From: Imtechella halotolerans
GTDB lineage: Bacteria > Bacteroidota > Bacteroidia > Flavobacteriales > Flavobacteriaceae
Assembly: GCF_028743515.2 (NCBI RefSeq)
Contig: NZ_CP117969.2
Location: 3,009,501 to 3,073,500, forward strand
Direction: 5' to 3'
Length of the DNA: 64,000 bases
This document shows positions 8,589 through 17,145 of the stretch, one piece after another. The notes under the pieces were generated by a model, which had not been told where the DNA came from, searched no databases, and was given only the letters and a program-made list of their open reading frames with translations. Position numbers and translations under genes: made by a program. Each line of letters opens with the position of its first letter. Within the stretch, counting starts at the first letter, position 1.

Positions 8589-10450
8589 TAGCGGTTAATT
8601 GTAAATGGTTTGCCACTATAGGGTTTGGCATATTCTTCTTCTAAACTTTTTTCGAGCATTCGCTTTTCAAGGTGAGTTCGAGTAATTTCCCCTTTCAAAT
8701 ATTTTTCAATCATTAAAGAAGCTATAGGTCCTGCCACTCTCGCTCCGTAATATCCATTTTCTACAAAAACCGCAATGGCTATTTTAGGATCTTCAATAGG
8801 AGCAAAGGCCACAAATATGGAATGATCGGTAAGCTGCATTCGAACTCCATTTACACGAACGTAGTTCTCCGCAGTTCCTGTTTTGGCTCCTATATTAATT
8901 CCTTCCATTTGAGCACCTCTCGCAGTACCATCAGTATAGGCTTTATGCATTCCCTGGATGATTGGTTCAAAGTGTTTCGAATCAATAGTGGTGTATTTTG
9001 GTTTTACGTATTCTTCAAATTTAATGGGTTCATTGTTAATTTTTTTTATAATGTGTGGAGTGTAAAAAAATCCTCGGTTAGCCACAGCTGCAAATACATT
9101 CGCCAATTGAATGGGGGTGGTTACTGATTCTCCTTGACCGATGGCATTGGAAATATTAAAGGTAGGTCCCCATCTGTTCTTTCCATATAATCGATCATAT
9201 AAATCGCTATTAGGTATTTTACCTGGACGGCCGGCTGGAAGATCATACCCAAGAAAATCTCCAAGTCCAAAACTTTTAACATGTGAATGCCAAACATCCA
9301 TTCCTTCCTTAGAGGATGGGAATTTTTCAATTGTTTTACGATAGGTATTAGCAAAGTATGAATTACAAGATTTAGCAATACCGTAGTCTAATTGATTGCT
9401 AGCACGTCCACAATGACATCTCATAATGCGACTTCCATAGCGATAGCCTCCGTTGCATGAAAAACTAGTGTGTTCGTCAATGATTCCTTCTTGAAGTCCT
9501 ATTAATGCTGTAATGATTTTAAAAGGAGAACCAGGTGGATACTCTGCTAATAGTCCGCGATCATACAAAGGTTTTGCTATTGAATCATTATATAAAGCCG
9601 TATAATTTTTGGAACGTTTTCGACCTACAAGTAAATTAGGATCGTAGGTGGGTGCAGATACCAAAGCAAGGATCTCTCCTGTCTTGGGTTCTATAGCAAC
9701 AATTCCACCATGTTTTTTTTGCATCAATAATTCACCATAAGCTTGTAAGTCCTCATCTATGGTGAGGTGAACGTCTTTACCTGGAACTGGTAGGGTATCG
9801 TAGAGACCATCTTTGTACCTTCCAATTTGTCTGTTGAATCGATCTTTTTGAAGGTATTTTACTCCTTTTTTACCACGTAAATATTCTTCATATTGCATTT
9901 CTACCCCTTGTCTTCCTATGAGTTCTCCAGATTGATAGTAGGGATTACGAGCCATATCACGTTCGTTTACCTCGCTAATATAACCAAGAATGTTACCTCC
10001 GACATGCGTTAGATAATGACGTAAAGAACGTTTTTGAATATAAAACCCGTTGTATTTACGCATTTTTTCTTGAAGAATTGCGTATTCTTCTTTAGACAAT
10101 TGAGGAATAAAAACCGAAGGTTTGATGGGAGAATAGGTCCGTGCTTTATGAAAGCGTTGAGTGAAATCCTCCTTTGTGATATTTAGAAGCGAGCAAAATT
10201 CTAGGGTATCTATGTCTTTAACCTCCCTAGGGATGATCATAATATCATACGCTGGTTGATTTGCAACCAATAGATTTCCATTTCTATCATAAATATAGCC
10301 TCTCTCCGGATAATCATAAACGGCTTCAATGGCAACATCCTGCTCGATATTTTTATCTGAGATGTCAGATACTACCTGTAGGTAGTATAATCGAGCTAGA
10401 AGCGCTATGGCTGTTAGAATAATTAAGGATGCTAAGAGTAGCTTTCTCAT
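8588..10450 (-). CDS. mrdA: Penicillin-binding protein 2 (elongasome transpeptidase)
   Basis: 620 residues with one N-terminal membrane anchor, a dimerisation/pedestal region containing YPERGYIYDRNGNLL, and a transpeptidase domain. The catalytic triad motifs are visible: SPFK (SxxK) after EYPPG, SCN in AKSCNSYFAN, and KTGT in GAKTGTAEN. PBP2 cross-links new peptidoglycan during elongation, paired with RodA. It overlaps mreD by 4 bp (ATGA) and rodA at TAATG, so the three genes form one translationally coupled unit. A Cys-rich stretch (SCNGGYRYG, MRCHCGR) lies between SxxK and SxN, as is often seen in Bacteroidota PBP2. Confidence 0.95.
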   Translation of the reverse strand: MRKLLLASLIILTAIALLARLYYLQVVSDISDKNIEQDVAIEAVYDYPERGYIYDRNGNLLVANQPAYDIMIIPREVKDIDTLEFCSLLNITKEDFTQRFHKARTYSPIKPSVFIPQLSKEEYAILQEKMRKYNGFYIQKRSLRHYLTHVGGNILGYISEVNERDMARNPYYQSGELIGRQGVEMQYEEYLRGKKGVKYLQKDRFNRQIGRYKDGLYDTLPVPGKDVHLTIDEDLQAYGELLMQKKHGGIVAIEPKTGEILALVSAPTYDPNLLVGRKRSKNYTALYNDSIAKPLYDRGLLAEYPPGSPFKIITALIGLQEGIIDEHTSFSCNGGYRYGSRIMRCHCGRASNQLDYGIAKSCNSYFANTYRKTIEKFPSSKEGMDVWHSHVKSFGLGDFLGYDLPAGRPGKIPNSDLYDRLYGKNRWGPTFNISNAIGQGESVTTPIQLANVFAAVANRGFFYTPHIIKKINNEPIKFEEYVKPKYTTIDSKHFEPIIQGMHKAYTDGTARGAQMEGINIGAKTGTAENYVRVNGVRMQLTDHSIFVAFAPIEDPKIAIAVFVENGYYGARVAGPIASLMIEKYLKGEITRTHLEKRMLEKSLEEEYAKPYSGKPFTINR

Positions 10451-10953
10451 GATTTTTTAGGACTAAATAGCGTAATAACCAACATGCTTATTAATAAGGT
10501 AAAGAATCCAGTGACTCCAGTTTTAATTAAAATTGAAGGAAGGTGGTTAAAGCTAAAAATCTCTAAGGAATATAATACCAAATGATGTGTTAAAATTAGT
10601 AGAGAGACATAGGTGAATCGTGGGGCAAATAGCGTATTACCTAATTTTATGGTTTGAAATTCATAACTAGTACCAAAAGACAATCGCAATAATAAAGGTC
10701 TTAAATAGGCAGCAAAGACGCTTGCACCAGCATGTATTCCTCCGGTGTCTCCAAACATGTCAATAGTTAGGCCTAACAAGAAAGAAAGACCTATAAAGAG
10801 TATGCGTTGCTCTTTAAAAGGGTACCAAATAATAAATAAAACGTAAAGCATTGGATTGGAGAAACCGAATAAATTAATATTATTCAGCAGTACTACTTGA
10901 AGTAGTACCAATACGATGAAACGTGTGCTATTTGTTAGTATATCGTTATTCAT
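10447..10953 (-). CDS. mreD: Rod shape-determining protein MreD
   Basis: 168 residues, hydrophobic, with about five membrane helices. Sequence conservation in MreD is low. The call rests on its size, its topology and its place between mreC (4-bp gap) and the PBP2 gene (4-bp overlap). A helix with LLLGLTIDMFGDTGGIHAGASVFAA resembles the one in MreD containing the Gly/Asp-rich segment. MreD is an inner-membrane part of the elongasome that couples MreC and the PBP2-RodA synthase to MreB. Confidence 0.9.
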   Translation of the reverse strand: MNNDILTNSTRFIVLVLLQVVLLNNINLFGFSNPMLYVLFIIWYPFKEQRILFIGLSFLLGLTIDMFGDTGGIHAGASVFAAYLRPLLLRLSFGTSYEFQTIKLGNTLFAPRFTYVSLLILTHHLVLYSLEIFSFNHLPSILIKTGVTGFFTLLISMLVITLFSPKKS

Positions 10954-10957
10954 TACA

Positions 10958-11779
10958 TTAATTGGTATCCTGCTGCAGCTGCTGTTGTTCTTCCCGCCAA
11001 CGATTTTTTATGATATAAACATGTCCAATATTTGACATATCATTGAATAAGGTAACTTCAATAACGAATGAGTTGTCGTTTGCGTTTAATTCAAAAGATG
11101 AAATTTTTCCAATTGGTATGCCCTTTGGGAAAATGGTTGACATTCCTCCTGTTACAATAGTATCCCCTTTTTTAACATTGGCTTGTCTAGGTATATCGAC
11201 TAGTTGCACTTGGTTCAATTCTCTTGTGTCCCATTTTAAGGTTCCAAAGTGATTTGAATTTTTAAGTTGAGCATTGGTTAAAGATAGCTCGTTGAGAAGG
11301 GTTTGTACGGTGGCAAAATTTTTGGATGTGTTTTCTACAATTCCAACAACACCATTAGACGTTATGACCCCCATGTCTTGTACTAGACCATCCTTTGTGC
11401 CTTTGTCAATAGTGAGGTAGTTTTTGGCATGCTGTATACTATTTTTAATAACAGATGCCGATATAACATGGTATTGATTTAGCACACTGGTAGAATCCAT
11501 CGTTAACTCAGGTTCAGTCGAGAATCCTTTGTTTATGGTTACTTCTCTAAGTCTTCTATTTTCTTCAATAAGAAGTTCGTTTTGGCTTTTTAAAGAAAAA
11601 TAATCTGACCAATTATTGAAGGTCTTGAACACCCCTCCAGTTAGCCAATTGGCAGAATTTATAAACTTACTGCGTTGATATGAATTGGCCTGGACCGTAA
11701 ATAATAGTGAAAGCGTAAAGAGCAACAAGAAGACAATGAAATTTTTATGTCTTATGAAAAAGTTGATAATCTGATGCAT
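10958..11779 (-). CDS. mreC: Rod shape-determining protein MreC
   Basis: 273 residues: short cytoplasmic N-terminus, one membrane helix (about 12-30), a coiled coil (about 60-85, ENRRLRE) and the beta-rich periplasmic core. Family motifs include YLTIDKGTKDGLVQDMGVI, GVVGIVENTSKNFATVQTL and KKGDTIVTGGMSTIFPKGIPIG. MreC scaffolds the periplasmic side of the elongation machinery and activates PBP2. It is encoded 22 bp after mreB and 4 bp before mreD. The tail is Gln-rich (EEQQQLQQD). Confidence 0.95.
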   Translation of the reverse strand: MHQIINFFIRHKNFIVFLLLFTLSLLFTVQANSYQRSKFINSANWLTGGVFKTFNNWSDYFSLKSQNELLIEENRRLREVTINKGFSTEPELTMDSTSVLNQYHVISASVIKNSIQHAKNYLTIDKGTKDGLVQDMGVITSNGVVGIVENTSKNFATVQTLLNELSLTNAQLKNSNHFGTLKWDTRELNQVQLVDIPRQANVKKGDTIVTGGMSTIFPKGIPIGKISSFELNANDNSFVIEVTLFNDMSNIGHVYIIKNRWREEQQQLQQDTN

Positions 11780-11801
11780 TCACTTAAGGGATGTTTTTGG
11801 T

Positions 11802-12830
11802 TTATTTTATAAGTATACTTTTAAAGCGTTCTAGATTTTTCAATGAAATCCCTGTGCCTCTTACTACAGCACGTAGTGGGTCTTCTGCTATGTAAACAGG
11901 TAAATCAGTTTTCATGGAAAGCCTTTTGTCGAGACCTCTTAGCATAGAACCTCCTCCTGCAAGATAAATTCCAGTATTATAAATATCTGCTGCAAGTTCT
12001 GGAGGTGTTTGGGATAATGTTTCCATGACAGCATCCTCAATGCGTAAAATTGATTTGTCTAGAGCCTTAGCAATTTCGCGATAAGAAACTTGAACTTGTT
12101 TAGGTTTTCCAGTTAAAAGATCACGTCCTTGAACCGACATTTCATCTGGAGGGATGTCTAAATCTTCTGTGGCAGCTCCAATGGATATTTTGATATTCTC
12201 TGCGGTACTTTCTCCAACATATAAGTTGTGTTGAGTTCGCATGTAGTAAATAATATCATTGGTAAATACATCACCAGCAATTTTGACAGATTTATCACAT
12301 ACAATTCCACCAAGTGCAATTACGGCAATTTCAGTAGTACCACCTCCAATGTCAACAATCATATTACCTTTAGGTTGCATGATATCTAAACCTATACCAA
12401 TGGCTGCAGCCATTGGTTCATGAATAAGATATACCTCTTTACCATTAACACGTTCACAAGATTCTTTTACTGCACGCATTTCTACTTCGGTTATTCCAGA
12501 AGGAATACAAACCACCATACGCAAAGACGGAGGAAAAAGTTTTTTCTTTAATGCTGGAATATTTTTAATGAATTGATTTATCATTTGTTCCGAAGCATCA
12601 AAATCTGCAATAACTCCGTCTTTGAGTGGGCGAATGGTTTTTATATTTTCATGAGTTTTTCCCTGCATGAGATTTGCTTCTTTACCAACGGCTATAATTT
12701 TTCCGCTGATTCGATCACGAGCCACGATTGAAGGGCTGTCTACTACCACTTTGTCATTGTGGATGATTAGAGTGTTGGCTGTACCTAAGTCTATAGCAAT
12801 TTCCTCTGTTAAGAAGTCAAAAAATCCCAT
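11802..12830 (-). CDS. mreB: Rod shape-determining protein MreB (actin-like)
   Basis: 342 residues, full length. Actin-fold ATP-binding motifs are present: phosphate 1 (IDLGTANTLI), phosphate 2 (IVDIGGGTTEIAVI) and the adenosine-binding GIYLAGGGSML. MreB filaments under the inner membrane direct side-wall synthesis. It is the first gene of the mre cluster, 54 bp after purH. A TACCTTTG element (12871-12878, complementary strand) 40 bp before the ATG matches the Bacteroidota -7 box, so the mre genes may have their own promoter as well as read-through from purH. Confidence 0.97.
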   Translation of the reverse strand: MGFFDFLTEEIAIDLGTANTLIIHNDKVVVDSPSIVARDRISGKIIAVGKEANLMQGKTHENIKTIRPLKDGVIADFDASEQMINQFIKNIPALKKKLFPPSLRMVVCIPSGITEVEMRAVKESCERVNGKEVYLIHEPMAAAIGIGLDIMQPKGNMIVDIGGGTTEIAVIALGGIVCDKSVKIAGDVFTNDIIYYMRTQHNLYVGESTAENIKISIGAATEDLDIPPDEMSVQGRDLLTGKPKQVQVSYREIAKALDKSILRIEDAVMETLSQTPPELAADIYNTGIYLAGGGSMLRGLDKRLSMKTDLPVYIAEDPLRAVVRGTGISLKNLERFKSILIK

Positions 12831-12884
12831 GTGTAATTTAGCGTATGTATTATGTGTGTATGTTAACTTTCAAAGGTAACAAAA

Positions 12885-14417
12885 TTAATGTTTAAAATGG
12901 CGGGTCCCAGTAAATACCATTGAAATATTGTGCTCATTACAATAGTCAATACTCAATTGATCTTTAATAGATCCCCCTGGTTGAATTACGCTTGTTATTC
13001 CTGCATTGTCAGCAATTTCCACGCAATCTGGGAAAGGGAAAAATGCGTCACTAGCCATAACAGCTCCTTGTAAATCGAATTCAAAAGAAGTAGCTTTTTC
13101 AATAGCCTGTCGAAGTGCATCAACACGGCTGGTTTGACCCGTGCCACTAGCACATAATTGCTTGTTTTTAGCTAAAACTATAGTGTTCGATTTTGTGTGT
13201 TTGCAAATTTTTGCAGCAAACAACAAGTCTTCTAACTCACTTTCAGATGGATTATTGTTAGTCATATATGTTAAATCCTCAATAACATCTGTTTTTGAAT
13301 CTTTGTCTTGAACAAGTACTCCGTTTAAACATGTGCGAATAGTGGATTCAGGTAACTGAACATCATTTTGTACCAAAATGATTCTGTTTTTCTTTTCTTT
13401 AAGGATTTCAATTGCATCTTCTTCAAAGATTGGTGCGATCACAACTTCACAGAAAAGATTGTTTATTTCTTCGGCTGTTTCTTTGTCAATAGTATTATTG
13501 GCAATTAGAATTCCTCCAAAGGCAGAAGTAGGGTCACACGCAAGGGCGTCTAGATAGGCTTCCTTGATAGTGGCTCTTGTGGCTATCCCGCAGGCATTGT
13601 TGTGTTTTAATATGGCAAAAGTAGGTGCGTCATTTTTAAATTCACTCATTAAATTTACTGCGGCATCAACGTCTAAAAGGTTGTTGTAAGAAAGCTCTTT
13701 TCCATGAAGCTTATCGAACATGGCCTCAAGGTCTCCATAGAAATACCCTTTTTGATGAGGATTTTCTCCGTAACGTAATTCCTGACCTTTTTGCTCACTT
13801 ACCTTATGTACTGGAAGCTGCTCTGTTTGATTAAAATAATTGAAGATGGCCGTGTCGTAATGGGATGAAACATTAAAAGCTTTAGCGGCAAAACGTTTTC
13901 TTTGATCTAAAGAAGTAGCTCCATCATTTGATTGAAGAACTTCAAGAACTTCCGCATAGTCTTCCATTGAAGCTACACATAATACATCCCTGAAATTTTT
14001 TGCTGCGGCCCTAATTAATGAAATTCCACCAATGTCGATTTTTTCAATAATATCTTGCTCAGATGCTCCACTGGCGACTGTTTTTTCAAATGGATATAAG
14101 TCTACAATAACTAGATCAATCTGTGGGATTTCGTATTGGGCCAATTCGGCAACGTCACTTGGATTATCTTGGCGATTTAAGATTCCTCCAAAAACTTTAG
14201 GATGCAATGTTTTAACTCGCCCTCCTAAAATTGAAGGGTAACTTGTAACATTTTCTACTGGAACTACACTAATACCTAAATCTCTAATGAAAGTCTCGGT
14301 GCCGCCTGTGGAATATATGGTTACGCCCAATGCGTCCAATTGTTTTACTATAGGTTCGAGCCCTTCTTTACTAAATACTGAAATTAACGCGGATTGTACT
14401 GTTTTTGTAGTGTTCAT
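12885..14417 (-). CDS. purH: Bifunctional AICAR formyltransferase / IMP cyclohydrolase
   Basis: 510 residues, the usual length. The N-terminal MGS-like IMP cyclohydrolase domain (SALISVFSKEGLEPIV, YSTGGTETFI, GGRVKTLHPKVFGGIL) is followed by the AICARFT domain with the conserved KHNNACG and SDAFFPFPDCVE motifs. It carries out the last two steps of purine synthesis to IMP. It is the upstream neighbour of mreB on the same strand. A TACTTTTG element (14441-14448, complementary strand) lies 23 bp before the ATG and could be the -7 box. No riboswitch-like structure is visible in the 124-bp upstream gap. Confidence 0.97.
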   Translation of the reverse strand: MNTTKTVQSALISVFSKEGLEPIVKQLDALGVTIYSTGGTETFIRDLGISVVPVENVTSYPSILGGRVKTLHPKVFGGILNRQDNPSDVAELAQYEIPQIDLVIVDLYPFEKTVASGASEQDIIEKIDIGGISLIRAAAKNFRDVLCVASMEDYAEVLEVLQSNDGATSLDQRKRFAAKAFNVSSHYDTAIFNYFNQTEQLPVHKVSEQKGQELRYGENPHQKGYFYGDLEAMFDKLHGKELSYNNLLDVDAAVNLMSEFKNDAPTFAILKHNNACGIATRATIKEAYLDALACDPTSAFGGILIANNTIDKETAEEINNLFCEVVIAPIFEEDAIEILKEKKNRIILVQNDVQLPESTIRTCLNGVLVQDKDSKTDVIEDLTYMTNNNPSESELEDLLFAAKICKHTKSNTIVLAKNKQLCASGTGQTSRVDALRQAIEKATSFEFDLQGAVMASDAFFPFPDCVEIADNAGITSVIQPGGSIKDQLSIDYCNEHNISMVFTGTRHFKH

Positions 14418-14541
14418 TTTTGATGTGTTGTATTTGAGTGCAAAAGTAGTTTTTTGAAGTTATTTTTTAGGGATAAAAGCTTGAAAAATTTATATTTTTT
14501 TAGTAGATTTTAATGCTTAATCACAGATACAATATTCAACT

Positions 14542-15792
14542 ATGTTAGTGTATTTACGCGTTTTTAAGGAAAGTTTCAATTTTGCTATCAATGCACTAAG
14601 AAACAATAAGTTGAGGACCTTTCTCTCTCTGTTAGGAGTTACGATCGGTATTTTCTCTATTATTGCTGTATTGGCAGCTGTTGATTCTTTGGATAGGAAT
14701 ATCAAGGAAAACCTGTCAGGACTTGATATGAATACCATGTATATTAGTAAATATTCCTTTGGTCCAACGGATGTTCCTAGATGGCAGAGAGATAATTTTC
14801 CGCAAACTAGCTATCAAGAATATGAGTTTATACAACGTAATGTAGCGGATGTAGAGGAAGTTGCCTATGTTATTTTTGGTGCTCGGGAAACTGTCAAGTC
14901 GGAAGGTGTAACCTTAACAAATATAGAAGTGGTTCCTGTGACAAGTGAGATTTATGATATTGAGGAGTTTAAAGTTGAACAAGGTCGGTTTTACACTCAG
15001 GCCGAATCCTATTCTGGCGCAGCAGTGGTAGTTTTGGGATACGGAGTTGCAGAGAAATTATTTGAAAATGCGAATGCTATAGGTAAGCAGGTGAGAATAT
15101 ATGGTAGAAGGCTTACTGTAATTGGGGTATTGAAGAAGTTTGGTGCGCAATTGTTTGATTCTCCGGATGAAAAAGTGTACGTACCAGCTAATTTTGTTCG
15201 TAGGTTTATGAATAGTGGACCACAAGGAGTTCCTGGAGCAATTATTTTAAAACCTAAGAAGGATGTGGATATAGCAGCTTTTGAGGAAGTATTAGTTCAG
15301 AAACTTAGAAATTATAGAGGAATGAAATATGAAGATCCTACTAATTTTTTTGTCAATAAGATGTCTGGGCTTCGTGACGCTGTAGATAACATTATTGGAA
15401 TGATGAATATGGTTGGATGGGTAATTGGAGGTTTTTCTATATTAGTAGGAGGGTTTGGAATAGCTAATATCATGTTTGTTAGTGTGAAAGAGCGTACTAG
15501 CCTTATAGGTATTCAAAAATCATTGGGCGCTAAGAATAAATTTATTCTTTTCCAATTTTTGTTTGAGGCAGTTATTTTAGCATTTATTGGAGGTTTAATT
15601 GGGTTATTTTTGGTTTGGGTCGTATCTATTATTGCATCTTCTATGACAGGTGATTTCAAATTTGTACTTTCTTTGGGCAATATGGTTTTAGGATCTGCAG
15701 TTGCAGTAACTATAGGGTTGATTTCTGGGATTGTCCCAGCATGGAGCGCATCAAGGCTTGACCCTGTAGAGGCAATACGTACAGGAATGTAA
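14542..15792 (+). CDS. MacB/FtsX-type ABC transporter permease
   Basis: 416 residues. Topology is that of MacB-like permeases: one N-terminal helix (about 20-42), a large extracytoplasmic MacB_PCD domain (about 50-270), then three helices in the FtsX domain. The FtsX-type motif VSVKERTSLIGIQKSLGAKNKFILFQFLFEA and the C-terminal PAWSASRLDPVEAIR are diagnostic. Such proteins are mechanotransmission pumps acting on lipoproteins, peptides or antibiotics. No ATPase or membrane-fusion partner lies adjacent, so the partner must be elsewhere. It diverges from purH (124 bp apart) and converges on the GAF gene across a strong hairpin. Confidence 0.9.
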   Translation: MLVYLRVFKESFNFAINALRNNKLRTFLSLLGVTIGIFSIIAVLAAVDSLDRNIKENLSGLDMNTMYISKYSFGPTDVPRWQRDNFPQTSYQEYEFIQRNVADVEEVAYVIFGARETVKSEGVTLTNIEVVPVTSEIYDIEEFKVEQGRFYTQAESYSGAAVVVLGYGVAEKLFENANAIGKQVRIYGRRLTVIGVLKKFGAQLFDSPDEKVYVPANFVRRFMNSGPQGVPGAIILKPKKDVDIAAFEEVLVQKLRNYRGMKYEDPTNFFVNKMSGLRDAVDNIIGMMNMVGWVIGGFSILVGGFGIANIMFVSVKERTSLIGIQKSLGAKNKFILFQFLFEAVILAFIGGLIGLFLVWVVSIIASSMTGDFKFVLSLGNMVLGSAVAVTIGLISGIVPAWSASRLDPVEAIRTGM

Positions 15793-15807
15793 TACACATA
15801 GGTATTT

Positions 15808-15847
15808 AAAAAGAATAAAGCTCCAATTTTGGAGCTTTATTCTTTTT
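15808..15847. terminator. Bidirectional terminator hairpin
   Basis: Perfect 19-bp inverted repeat: the left arm 15808-15826 contains AATAAAGCTCC and the right arm 15829-15847 contains GGAGCTTTATT, with a 2-nt spacer. A-rich and T-rich ends give U tracts in both directions. It sits between the stop codons of two convergent genes (15792 and 15863). Confidence 0.9.
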
Positions 15848-15862
15848 AAGGTATACATGGCA

Positions 15863-16321
15863 TTATTTCATTATTTCAGCCACTTTTTTATTCACAAATT
15901 CTAAAAACGTAACATCTTCTTCTGAAAAAGGGTCGGCAGTATGTGAATCAATATCAATTTGACCTACGTTAACACCATCTACGAAGAGAGGAATTACAAT
16001 TTCAGCCTTAACATATATACTGCAAGCAATGTAGTTGTCTTGTGCTTTTACATCAGGAACTACAAAGTTCTGGTTGGAGACTGCTACTTGTCCGCAAATA
16101 CCCTTACCAAAAGGTATTATAGTGTGATCTGTAGGTTCTCCAGCAAATGCCTTTAGCTTCAGTTCTTCTTTATCTCCATTCCTAAAATAAAACCCAACCC
16201 AATCGTAATATGGCACTGTGCTTTGTAAAAGTTCGCATACGGTTGTTAATTTGTCATCAATATTGAGCTGAGCCTCCAAAAGGATGTTTTCCACATGTGG
16301 TTTAAGAGATGATAGATTCAT
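15863..16321 (-). CDS. GAF-domain protein, free methionine-(R)-sulfoxide reductase-like
   Basis: 152 residues from the ATG at 16321 (MNLSSLK). The frame stays open upstream to 16474, but that extension carries no GAF sequence and contains a hairpin (16342-16361), so I take the shorter start. The GAF domain matches the fRMsr type: WVGFYF, GKGICGQVA with one conserved Cys, DNYIACS with the second, and GQIDIDS. Members reduce free methionine-R-sulfoxide in the cytosol. A third family cysteine (Cys94 in the E. coli enzyme) has no clear counterpart; the GICG and IACS cysteines are the ones retained. A non-catalytic sensor GAF is the alternative. Confidence 0.82.
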   Translation of the reverse strand: MNLSSLKPHVENILLEAQLNIDDKLTTVCELLQSTVPYYDWVGFYFRNGDKEELKLKAFAGEPTDHTIIPFGKGICGQVAVSNQNFVVPDVKAQDNYIACSIYVKAEIVIPLFVDGVNVGQIDIDSHTADPFSEEDVTFLEFVNKKVAEIMK

Positions 16322-16341
16322 ATTACAATTTTTTTGTAAAA

Positions 16342-16361
16342 GTATCATAAAACCATGATAC
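16342..16361. promoter_or_regulatory. Short inverted repeat upstream of the GAF gene
   Basis: GTATCAT (16342-16348) and ATGATAC (16355-16361) form a perfect 7-bp inverted repeat around a 6-nt spacer, 20 bp upstream of the chosen ATG at 16321. It may be an operator or an RNA hairpin in the leader. No protein family is implied. Confidence 0.35.
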
Positions 16362-16644
16362 CTAAAAAAGTAATATTTGTATAAAATTGTTAAAAACTCA
16401 ATGTACGCGACAGTATATATTGAATCCTTTCCATCTGCATTAATTATTTGTTCGTTTTTTACTTCTATTTCCATTGTTTTTTTTGCCTTTAAAGAGTCCC
16501 TTTTTTGAGCGCCCAGATTTCAAATTCACCTTTTCTTTTATAATCAATGTTATGTGCATTTTGGAATCATTTTAAAGTTTTAAAAGGGTTAAGGGATTCA
16601 TAAAATTGTAATTCAATTGAAAAATTTTGTAATTTTGTTTCCAA

Positions 16645-17058
16645 ATGAAATCCTATTTTTCTAAAATAACATCCTTATTACTAGCATTTTTGGTGCTTTT
16701 TTCAACGGTCTCATGGGCAATTGATCAGCATTTTTGTGGAGATATGCTTGTGGATACTGCCTTGTTTTCTAAGGCGGAAGGATGTGGTATGGAACTAGCT
16801 CCTGTTTCCAATGAAGGGGTGTCGATTTCACAAGAGACATGTTGTTCAGACGAAGCCACAATAGTTCAAGGGCAGGATGTGCTTGATATTCAGACATTCA
16901 AATTAAAATGGGAACAACAAGTATTTGTTGAGGCTTTTGTCTACAGTTATCTCGATTTGTTTGAAAACCTAGACAAAAATGTTATTCCTTTTAAAGATTA
17001 TATTCCACCCTTACTGGTCCAGGATATTCAGGTTTTAAACGACACTTTCATTATTTAA
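16645..17058 (+). CDS. HYC_CC_PP family small secreted protein
   Basis: 137 residues with a signal peptide (LLLAFLVLFSTVSWA). The three short motifs that define this Bacteroidota family can be read in order: an H-aromatic-C motif (HFCGD), a CC pair (ETCCSDE) and a PP pair (YIPPLL). The conserved His and Cys suggest metal binding in the periplasm. It leads the copper/silver-type efflux cluster, 87 bp before cusA. A TTG (16606-16608) and TAATTTTG (16630-16637) spaced by 21 bp resemble a promoter, but they lie so close to the ATG that transcripts would be almost leaderless. The exact role in efflux is unknown. Confidence 0.85.
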   Translation: MKSYFSKITSLLLAFLVLFSTVSWAIDQHFCGDMLVDTALFSKAEGCGMELAPVSNEGVSISQETCCSDEATIVQGQDVLDIQTFKLKWEQQVFVEAFVYSYLDLFENLDKNVIPFKDYIPPLLVQDIQVLNDTFII

Positions 17059-17143
17059 TTTATCTAAACGGTTGATTAGACTATGCGTGCATTGTATGGT
17101 CTTTAATTTTATTGGCTTTAATCAATAATCGTTTTAGATAAAA
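17059..17143 (+). promoter_or_regulatory. Structured intergenic leader before cusA
   Basis: Almost the whole 87-bp gap folds on itself. TTTATCTAAACG (17059-17070) pairs with CGTTTTAGATAAA (17130-17142) with a one-base bulge. GTTGATT (17071-17077) can extend this against AATCAA (17120-17125) with a bulge. Inside, AGACTAT (17078-17084) pairs with ATGGTCT (17096-17102) with one G-U pair. The right outer arm ends 3 nt before the cusA ATG, so the structure could control cusA translation. There is no U tract, so it is not a standard terminator. Confidence 0.45.
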
Positions 17144-17145
17144 TT

